A stretch of 6,212 bases of DNA from Minisyncoccota bacterium (GTDB taxonomy: Bacteria; Patescibacteriota; Minisyncoccia; Phycocordibacterales; SBAW01). Position numbers and translations under genes: made by a program. Numbering within the stretch: position 1 is the first letter of the stretch; each line of letters begins with the position of its first letter. The stretch is from contig JAGVKC010000045.1 in NCBI GenBank assembly GCA_020050775.1, forward strand, positions 1-6,212. Direction: 5' to 3'. Shown one piece after another: positions 1-4,106 of the stretch. The notes beneath the pieces were generated by a model that was not told where the DNA came from, ran no database searches, and saw only the letters and a list, made by a program, of their open reading frames with translations.

Positions 1-1
1 C

Positions 2-262
2 AAACCGACTCATCTATCCCTACTTGGCTTCCTCAACATTCAAAAGCGCGGGGTACCATCACAAGATCGTGAAGTGGCCTCTGCTGCCCGAAAAGCTGTT
101 GGGGCAGGGGTGGTCCGCGACGGTCATCATTGGGAAATGTCGCAGAACTTCGATGTGTCGTCAGGACGCCTTGAGTTGTTAGATTATGGTAATACCGAAA
201 CCCAAAAGATCTTAGATAGACATGGAGCCGTTCTACGTGAATTAACCTTCCCTCTCACATGA
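2..262 (+). CDS. C-terminal end of an unrecognised protein (5' end outside the window)
   Basis: The frame is open from the left edge to a TGA at 260-262, giving about 86 visible residues. I do not recognise the family and see no membrane segment or catalytic motif. The last third (LELLDYGNTETQKILDRHG, then VLREL) looks like an amphipathic helix with a loop. Two things favour this frame over the other open frames here: many codons begin with G, as in real genes, and its stop sits exactly in a strong terminator hairpin (244-276). A GTG at 74 could be taken as a start, but the frame continues upstream with no stop, so the true start is probably left of the window. The gene converges on efp, whose stop lies 16 bases further on. 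The neighbouring forward frame is also open to about 195, so the assignment is moderate. Confidence 0.5.
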   Translation, partial: KPTHLSLLGFLNIQKRGVPSQDREVASAARKAVGAGVVRDGHHWEMSQNFDVSSGRLELLDYGNTETQKILDRHGAVLRELTFPLT

Positions 263-276
263 GAGGGAAGGTTTTT
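244..276 (+). terminator. Rho-independent terminator, 13-bp perfect stem, between convergent genes
   Basis: Arms 244-256 and 261-273 pair perfectly over 13 bases around a 4-base loop (ACAT). On the plus strand a T run follows (272-276, then GTTT), so it is a good terminator for the upstream plus-strand gene, whose TGA stop lies at the end of the loop and the start of the 3' arm. Read from the minus strand the same stem lies 5 bases after the efp stop, but the bases beyond it are not T-rich. It may still stop efp transcripts, less certainly. Confidence 0.85.
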
Positions 277-278
277 GT

Positions 279-848
279 TTACTTCTTGTCAGCGCGTTCT
301 ACGTATTCGCCCAGTTCTGTATTGATGCGCACTACGTCGCCTTCATTGATGAACAGCGGAGCGTTAACTGTTGCGCCTGTTTCAAGCACAATTTGCTTAC
401 TGCCGCCCTGCGCAGTGTTGCCGCGCACAGCTGGAGGAGCTTCTTTTACTTTGAGGTCCACTTTGATAGGAATGCGCAGGCCAATGATGCGTTCGTCAAA
501 GACAAGCGCTTCAACTACAGAATTAGGCTTCAAGAATATTATTTGTGGACCCACTGCGTCATCGGAGAGCTGGAAGCGATCCGCTGGGTTATTTTCTGCA
601 CAAAACCAATATTCACCTTTGTTCTGGTACAGGTATTTCACTGGGCGGGTAGAAAGGTCCGCTTCGGCAACCTTTTCAGATACGTGGAAGGACTGTTCGG
701 TTACCTTGCCGGTGATGAGGTGACGAAGCTTCGTCTGGTTAACCGGCTTGCGCTGTTGCTTGCGAAAGACGTGCGCGTCGAGGACTTCATAGGGTTCGCC
801 CTGGAGAAGAATGACCTTTTTGGGGAGTATTTCGTTGTATTCAAGCAT
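279..848 (-). CDS. efp: Translation elongation factor P
   Basis: 189 residues, the usual EF-P length. EF-P binds ribosomes stalled on polyproline stretches, between the P and E sites, and promotes peptide bond formation. The N-terminal KOW-like domain (about 1-63) carries GEPYEVLDAHVFRKQ and TKLRHLITGK, the two central OB domains follow, and the C-terminal domain has VRGNTAQGGSKQIVLETGA and the closing GEYVER motif. An ungapped alignment by eye with E. coli EF-P puts Gln32 where E. coli has the modified Lys34; the loop reads RKQQRKP, so Arg33 and Lys34 are the nearest basic residues. The frame stays open upstream to about 1037, but the family starts at the ATG at 848 (MLEYNEILPKK), which directly follows a probable promoter and short leader. 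I see no clear Shine-Dalgarno. The gene is apparently monocistronic. Confidence 0.96.
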   Translation of the reverse strand: MLEYNEILPKKVILLQGEPYEVLDAHVFRKQQRKPVNQTKLRHLITGKVTEQSFHVSEKVAEADLSTRPVKYLYQNKGEYWFCAENNPADRFQLSDDAVGPQIIFLKPNSVVEALVFDERIIGLRIPIKVDLKVKEAPPAVRGNTAQGGSKQIVLETGATVNAPLFINEGDVVRINTELGEYVERADKK

Positions 849-863
849 GGCGCAAAATAAATG

Positions 864-912
864 GCCCCGAAGGGCAATACCAGAAGTATATATAAAAAGG
901 TAAGCGGCGCAA
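864..912 (-). promoter_or_regulatory. Probable efp promoter and short hairpin leader
   Basis: On the minus strand TATACT (890-885) matches the -10 consensus at five of six bases, and a weak -35-like TTGCGC (912-907) lies 16 bases upstream inside the 3' arm of the preceding terminator. Transcription would start near 878, leaving a leader of about 30 bases. That leader holds a 4-bp hairpin with a UUCG tetraloop (875-864), 15 bases before the efp ATG. The -10 is convincing by eye, the -35 is not, and a role for the hairpin is only a guess. Confidence 0.4.
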
Positions 913-928
913 CTTAGTTGCGCCGCTT
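902..928 (-). terminator. Rho-independent terminator after the small-gene pair
   Basis: Arms 902-913 and 917-928 form a 12-bp perfect stem with a 3-base loop. On the minus strand the stem begins 3 bases after the TAA at 934-932 and is followed, after three bases, by a run of five T and then alternating T and A (about 898-887). This marks the end of the operon 1245-1529 / 932-1211 and supports the TAA at 932 as the genuine gene end. On the plus strand the stem is followed only by a T-poor TTGCTT. Confidence 0.8.
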
Positions 929-931
929 TGC

Positions 932-1211
932 TTAGCAGCCGACTCTGTCGAAGGACATCTTTCGCTTTTTGGCGATGCGCTCCATTGTGTCGGCGATTGT
1001 ACGCGGGATAGTGGTACGTACCTCGATGTAGTACCACTCTTTCCGCGTGTGAACATGGATGACCGCTTTGCCTTCACCAAAGGTCTACTACCTTGATTCT
1101 GGGAAAGCGGCTCGGGTACCCCATAGGGGTTGCTTTGTAGGAAGAGACATTAGAAGGAGCAAAACCGATAATGCTGTCAGTCACTTGCTCCATGATGTTT
1201 TTTCTAGGCAC
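932..1211 (-). pseudogene. Small unknown gene split by a +1 frameshift; distant paralogue of its upstream neighbour
   Basis: A GTG at 1211 lies 6 bases after AGGAG (1222-1218) and opens a frame of 45 codons (MPRKNIMEQVTD...FPRIKVVDLW) that stops at TGA 1076-1074. A second frame, without a start codon of its own, runs from about 1081 to TAA at 934-932 (FGEGKAVIHVHTRKEW...KMSFDRVGC). Skipping one base (position 1082) joins them into a 92-residue protein, almost the length of the 94-residue neighbour, with the same predicted order: helix, three strands, helix. Without gaps, the two align by eye across the join: VS at residues 22-23, an aromatic at 32, Lys at 40, Gly at 45. Identity is low. The terminator sits 3 bases after the second frame's stop. 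The cause may be a real mutation, a sequencing or assembly error, or frameshifting during translation; the prfB-type arrangement is absent. Function unknown. Confidence 0.6.
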
Positions 1212-1217
1212 GACACT

Positions 1218-1222
1218 CTCCT
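1218..1222 (-). promoter_or_regulatory. Shine-Dalgarno deciding the GTG start of the frameshifted gene
   Basis: AGGAG on the minus strand ends 6 bases before the GTG at 1211. It is one of only two strong Shine-Dalgarno sites I see in this window, and it is the main reason to accept a translated gene here. Confidence 0.65.
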
Positions 1223-1244
1223 GTGGTTGGCGTCAGTAGACGCA

Positions 1245-1529
1245 CTAATAGACAGAAATCGGCAACTGTTCTCTTTGAGCAAGCTCGCAGAGGCGCACGC
1301 GAATTGCTTCGATGTGTTTCGCGTCAGAGGTATTGATATGTATCAATTGTTTGCCGGTCGGCTCCATCACCTCTACGACGAGGTGGTTTGGGCGGCCGTT
1401 TGCCTTACATTTGAGCTTGTGTCGGCCGCGGCCCCATTGCGGGGAAGCAGTTGTAATAGTAGACACGCCTTCAGCTCCTTGTACGACATTGATAACCTTG
1501 GTCGCCAAGTCGAGCACCTTCTTACTCAT
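1245..1529 (-). CDS. Small protein of unknown function (94 residues)
   Basis: I do not recognise this family. The ATG at 1529 follows GGGAGAG (1540-1534) at a suitable distance. The sequence suggests an N-terminal helix (KKVLDLATKVINVVQ, 3-17), a Ser/Thr-rich turn (23-29), three strands (HKLKCKA about 37-43, HLVVEVME about 49-56, KQLIHINT about 60-67) and a C-terminal helix (AKHIEAIRVRLCELAQREQ, about 70-88). There is no signal peptide or membrane segment, so it is probably cytoplasmic. Basic residues lie around the first strand (GRGRHKLKCK). The helix-three strands-helix order resembles double-stranded RNA-binding folds, but I see none of that family's signature residues, so this is only an idea. 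It heads an operon with a distant paralogue 33 bases downstream (932-1211). No convincing promoter is visible upstream; a hairpin lies at 1565-1586. Confidence 0.75.
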   Translation of the reverse strand: MSKKVLDLATKVINVVQGAEGVSTITTASPQWGRGRHKLKCKANGRPNHLVVEVMEPTGKQLIHINTSDAKHIEAIRVRLCELAQREQLPISVY

Positions 1530-1533
1530 GTTT

Positions 1534-1540
1534 CTCTCCC
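1534..1540 (-). promoter_or_regulatory. Shine-Dalgarno of the 94-residue gene
   Basis: GGGAGAG on the minus strand, 4 bases before the ATG at 1529 (8 bases if only GGG is counted). It supports that start. Confidence 0.65.
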
Positions 1541-1564
1541 GTTGTTAAAGAACTAGGCACGAAA

Positions 1565-1586
1565 GAGCCCTCCGGGTGGAGGGCTC
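1565..1586 (-). terminator. GC-rich hairpin, weak terminator or leader structure
   Basis: Arms 1565-1573 and 1578-1586 pair perfectly over 9 bases with a 4-base loop. On the minus strand the stem is followed by TTTC only, and on the plus strand by a pyrimidine-rich but broken run, so neither side has a good T tail. Because everything from here to 279 is minus-strand, it more likely ends a minus-strand transcript from 1595-1804 or forms a leader hairpin for the operon starting at 1529. Confidence 0.5.
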
Positions 1587-1594
1587 ACGTCTTC

Positions 1595-1804
1595 TTATTT
1601 GGATTTCCAACTAAGAACGCGCAAGGCCTCCACCCCAGCTAAGAAGGATGGTGAGGAGGCCAATAATGTTGCGCGTTCCGGACATACTTTGACTATACCG
1701 AGCCAGAGGAATCCTGCAAGCAGGCAGCTGGGGAACAGAAACCCTAAAGCGGGCAAGGTAGTTGTAGAAAGTGCCCAATGATATATTCTGTGGCCATGGC
1801 TCAT
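1595..1804 (-). CDS. Possible small membrane protein (69 residues), doubtful
   Basis: A minus-strand frame ending at TAA 1597-1595, 8 bases before the hairpin at 1586-1565. Residues 15-39 (TTLPALGFLFPSCLLAGFLW and on) are strongly hydrophobic and the C-terminal end is basic (LSWKSK), which would fit one inner-membrane helix. Against it: no proper Shine-Dalgarno at the ATG at 1804, overlap with the start of the sigma factor gene on the other strand, no recognised family, and other frames here are also open. A start further in, such as the TTG codon at residue 17, would avoid the overlap. Confidence 0.25.
   Translation of the reverse strand: MSHGHRIYHWALSTTTLPALGFLFPSCLLAGFLWLGIVKVCPERATLLASSPSFLAGVEALRVLSWKSK
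1779..1787 (+). promoter_or_regulatory. Extended -10 promoter of the sigma factor operon
   Basis: TGATATATT combines a TG-n extension with a TATATT -10 (1782-1787). The ATG at 1796 begins 8 bases later, where transcription would be expected to start, so the message may be leaderless or nearly so. No good -35 is visible at 17-18 bases upstream, which extended -10 promoters can tolerate. If this reading is right, the ATG at 1778 lies inside the promoter and cannot be the start. Confidence 0.45.
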
Positions 1805-2377
1805 TACCTTGAAGACGCTGCCGCATTAAGCGACGAAGAGGTACTTTCTCGTTCGCTTTCACACCCGTCACTCTTTGCGATAATAGTGCGCAAATACGAG
1901 GCACCCTTTATGCGCAAAGTCATGGGTATTTTGCGCGATGAAGAAGAGGCGATAGACGTCGTGCAAGTTGCCTTCACGAAGATTTACCTAAATGCAGGCA
2001 AATTCCAGAAACAAGAAGGAGCACAGTTTTCTTCCTGGGCGTATCGCATTCTCATCAACACCGCGCTCACGCAGTACGCAAAACGAAAGCGCGAACGGGG
2101 CGCTACTGTGGAACTGGACGAGGAGATATGGGCGCTCATTCCAGACAAGAACCTCCGCCAGTTCGAGAAAAAAGAATTAGTGGATGAAGTTGCTTCGGTT
2201 CTCACGCGCATGCCGGCGCCACTAGCTGCAGCACTTACTGCGTTTTTCTTGGAAGGGAAGTCGCAAGAAGAAATAGCACAGAAAGAAGGACTTTCAGTAG
2301 GAGCTATAAAAACCCGCGTGCATCGTGCTAAAAAAGAATTTACAAAAATTTACAAATCGATAACGAACACTGTATGA
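1796..2377 (+). CDS. RNA polymerase sigma factor, sigma-70 family, ECF-like
   Basis: 193 residues from the ATG at 1796 (199 from the alternative ATG at 1778). It has the two-domain layout of ECF sigma factors. Sigma region 2 spans about residues 24-100, with the core-binding helix AIDVVQVAFTKIYLNAGKF and the promoter-melting segment FSSWAYRILINTALTQYAKR. Region 4 spans about 130-187, with the helix-turn-helix SQEEIAQKEGLSVGAIKTRV followed by HRAKKEF. The linker between them is acidic (VELDEEIW). Regions 1.1 and 3 are absent, so it is not a housekeeping sigma. It should direct core polymerase to a limited gene set. I prefer the 1796 start because neither ATG has a Shine-Dalgarno and an extended -10 sits just before 1796. 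Its TGA overlaps the next gene's ATG by 4 bases (ATGA), the place where anti-sigma factors often lie. Confidence 0.9.
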   Translation: MAHYLEDAAALSDEEVLSRSLSHPSLFAIIVRKYEAPFMRKVMGILRDEEEAIDVVQVAFTKIYLNAGKFQKQEGAQFSSWAYRILINTALTQYAKRKRERGATVELDEEIWALIPDKNLRQFEKKELVDEVASVLTRMPAPLAAALTAFFLEGKSQEEIAQKEGLSVGAIKTRVHRAKKEFTKIYKSITNTV

Positions 2378-2697
2378 ATAATATAGAAAAACAGGTCATG
2401 GCTTCCGTGGGTGTCATCTACACCGTACGCCGACTCACAAGCATGACGGCGCTTAAGGCCTATGCACTTGCAGTTTCACTTGCAGGTATTGCAGCGTTCG
2501 TATCGGTTTCAAACGTAGTGCAAAACTTTACGTCCGTGCTCCAAAGCGGGGGAGTAGATCGCATTTTGAATTATGTTCTAGTTGCGGTTACACAGACCAC
2601 GCTTCCAGTGCAGCTCGCGCTTCTGATAGGTACTATGGCGTTACTCTCCCTTGCGGTAGAAATGGTTCGCTCAGTCACGCAGCCGCGCTACGCGTAA
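2374..2697 (+). CDS. Two-helix membrane protein coupled to the sigma factor, possible regulator
   Basis: 107 residues, starting at the ATG within the sigma factor's stop (ATGA overlap), so translation is probably coupled. It has two hydrophobic segments, about 25-49 (ALKAYALAVSLAGIAAFVSV) and 77-98 (LPVQLALLIGTMALLSLAVE), joined by a short, mostly polar loop, and a 20-residue N-terminal part rich in charged and polar residues ending in RR. I see no zinc-binding HxxxCxxC anti-sigma motif, no anti-sigma domain and no signal peptide cleavage site. Position alone suggests a membrane-bound partner that holds or senses for the sigma factor; its short termini would leave little cytoplasmic surface, so the role is open. 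Its stop abuts the recA stop with no base between. Confidence 0.8.
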   Translation: MNNIEKQVMASVGVIYTVRRLTSMTALKAYALAVSLAGIAAFVSVSNVVQNFTSVLQSGGVDRILNYVLVAVTQTTLPVQLALLIGTMALLSLAVEMVRSVTQPRYA

Positions 2698-3768
2698 TTA
2701 GTCTTCGTTTTCGGACGCAGGAGCTGCTTTCTTTTGAACGATGTTGTCGGCCAAAGATTTTCGAATCTGTTTGAGGAGGTCTGTCGCTATAGGTTTATTC
2801 TCGCGCAGATACGTGCGGGATGCGTCATATCCGCGACCCAGTTTTACCTCGCCGAAGGAGTATGAAGAACCGCTCTTACTTACAAGGCCCAAGCGCTCGC
2901 CAAGAGCGAGAAGTTCGCCTTCGCGCGAGACACCTTCGTTGTACATAAGGTCAAATTCTGTAGTGCGAAACGGTGCTGCGACTTTGTTCTTTACTACTTT
3001 TACACGGTGGCGCCCGCCTACAACTTCTTCTCCCTTTTTTATCTGCGCGATGCGGCGGATGTCTAGGCGAACGGACGTATAGAATTTCAGTGCTTTGCCA
3101 CCCGTCGTAGTTTCTGGGTTACCAAACATTACGCCTATCTGCATGCGAATCTGGTTGATGAAAATAACGATAGTCTTTGATTTAGCGGTGATGGCCGTGA
3201 GTTTGCGCAGCGCCTGCGACATAAGACGTGCCTGCTTGCCGACCTGGTAGGAACCCATGTCGCCTTCGATTTCGTCTTTCGGGGTGAGTGCCGCAACGGA
3301 GTCGATGACTACGATGTCTATTTTGCCGGAGCGCACGAGAGACTCAACAATCTCAAGCGCCTGCTCGCCAGTGTCTGGTTGCGAAACAAGAAGTTCATCG
3401 AGTTTAACGCCAATTTTCTTTGCATACTCTGGGTCGAGCGCGTGTTCTGCATCAATAAACGCGCATATGCCGCCTTTCTTCTGCGCTTCTGCAATAGCGT
3501 GGAGCGTGAGTGTAGTTTTACCAGAAGACTCCGGACCAAAAATTTCAATGATGCGGCCGCGCGGGTAGCCGCCGATGCCGAGCGCCCAATCGAGGCCAAC
3601 GGAACCGGAAGGAACAACGTCGATGTCGACGCGCGAAGAATCATCGAGCTTCATGATGGCTTCTTCGCCGAACTTTGTTTTTATTTCTCGAATCGCTGCG
3701 TCTATCGCACTTGAGTCCTTTCGATCCCCGACGGTTTTTGGAGGCTTCTTTTCTTTCGCTTTATTCAT
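2698..3768 (-). CDS. recA: Recombinase RecA
   Basis: 356 residues, typical length. RecA forms ATP-dependent filaments on single-stranded DNA, drives strand exchange in repair and, where LexA is present, triggers its self-cleavage. Visible features: N-terminal oligomerisation helix (about 20-40), Walker A GPESSGKTT (78-86), catalytic Glu108 in FIDAEHALDP, Walker B VVIDSVAAL with Asp156, loop L1 (about 169-178), the FINQIRMQIGVMFGNPETTT stretch leading into loop L2 (about 204-225), and the C-terminal DNA-binding lobe. The acidic tail is short (ASENED). L1 reads GDMGSYQVGK instead of the usual GEIGDSHMGL-like form. The ATG at 3768 overlaps the upstream gene's TGA (ATGA) and there is no Shine-Dalgarno, which indicates translational coupling. 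No terminator is visible: the stop touches that of the convergent membrane protein gene. Confidence 0.98.
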   Translation of the reverse strand: MNKAKEKKPPKTVGDRKDSSAIDAAIREIKTKFGEEAIMKLDDSSRVDIDVVPSGSVGLDWALGIGGYPRGRIIEIFGPESSGKTTLTLHAIAEAQKKGGICAFIDAEHALDPEYAKKIGVKLDELLVSQPDTGEQALEIVESLVRSGKIDIVVIDSVAALTPKDEIEGDMGSYQVGKQARLMSQALRKLTAITAKSKTIVIFINQIRMQIGVMFGNPETTTGGKALKFYTSVRLDIRRIAQIKKGEEVVGGRHRVKVVKNKVAAPFRTTEFDLMYNEGVSREGELLALGERLGLVSKSGSSYSFGEVKLGRGYDASRTYLRENKPIATDLLKQIRKSLADNIVQKKAAPASENED

Positions 3769-4103
3769 GCTGGGCAGTAATTTAAAACAGTAATAGAAAC
3801 TGACTGCGACGTGCGCCTGCCGAAGCGGTCGGTGGCAGCAACTACCACCACAGTATACCCCGAGGGGGGTGTCAAAATCTCTGAAAATTGTCCAGATTCG
3901 TTTGTGTATGCGGGCCGGTCGTTGATGGTAAGAAAAGAAATGTTGTGTGCCTCGCCAGAGACCACAATGGCGGGGGACGAGGTAGCTGTGCCATTCTGCG
4001 GGGTGCGAATAGTGATGCGAGGACCCTCAATGAGGCGTCTAGCTTCAAAAAGGCCGTAGCCAATTATTGCCAGGCATGCCAGAGCGATGAGAAAGCGACG
4101 CAT
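3765..4103 (-). CDS. Membrane-anchored protein with one Ig-like (glucodextranase B-like) domain
   Basis: 112 residues. An N-terminal MRR followed by a hydrophobic stretch (4-18) makes a signal anchor; Cys10 lacks a convincing lipobox. The rest (about 28-108) reads as one all-beta domain: ITIRTPQNG, a strand with IVVSGEA, then FLTINDRPAYTNESGQFSE, a TPPSGYTVVVVAATDRFGR hairpin, and SVSITV. The order P-NG, V-SGEA, INDR, G-F, G-N/Y-x-V, ATDRFGR is that of extracellular Ig-like domains of the glucodextranase B type, which usually bind polymers or act as spacers. It should sit outside the membrane. It begins 3 bases after the ftsK stop and its own stop overlaps the recA start (ATGA), so it belongs to the ftsK-recA transcript. 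Its own role is unknown. Confidence 0.85.
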   Translation of the reverse strand: MRRFLIALACLAIIGYGLFEARRLIEGPRITIRTPQNGTATSSPAIVVSGEAHNISFLTINDRPAYTNESGQFSEILTPPSGYTVVVVAATDRFGRRTSQSVSITVLNYCPA

Positions 4104-4106
4104 ACG

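Noticed and set aside
259..860. Long plus-strand frames across efp
   Set aside because: They are antisense shadows of a clearly conserved gene, with no family resemblance.
849..1037. Upstream extension of EF-P by about 63 residues in the same frame
   Set aside because: EF-P family length and its N-terminal motif start at the ATG at 848, and a terminator and promoter lie inside the extension.
841..1080. Minus-strand frame of about 79 residues over the terminator
   Set aside because: Its composition is dominated by Ser, Arg and Lys with no helix or strand pattern, it runs through the terminator stem, and it shadows the protein-like frame ending at 932.
1074..1090. prfB-like programmed frameshift site
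   Set aside because: A CTT codon is present, but the stop is not the next codon and no Shine-Dalgarno-like sequence lies 3 bases upstream, so the known arrangement is missing.
1204..1562. 10-base direct repeat CTAGGCACGA at 1204-1213 and 1553-1562, near the starts of both small genes
   Set aside because: Several 10-base repeats are expected by chance in 6 kb, and the two copies sit at different distances from the start codons.
1599..1781. Plus-strand frame from a TTG whose TGA overlaps the ATG at 1778
   Set aside because: It has no Shine-Dalgarno, the composition is low-complexity and polar, and the apparent ATGA coupling disappears if the sigma factor starts at 1796 under the extended -10.
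2684..2694. CGCG-CTA-CGCG hairpin at the convergent junction
   Set aside because: Only 4 base pairs and no T run on either side; too weak to call a terminator.
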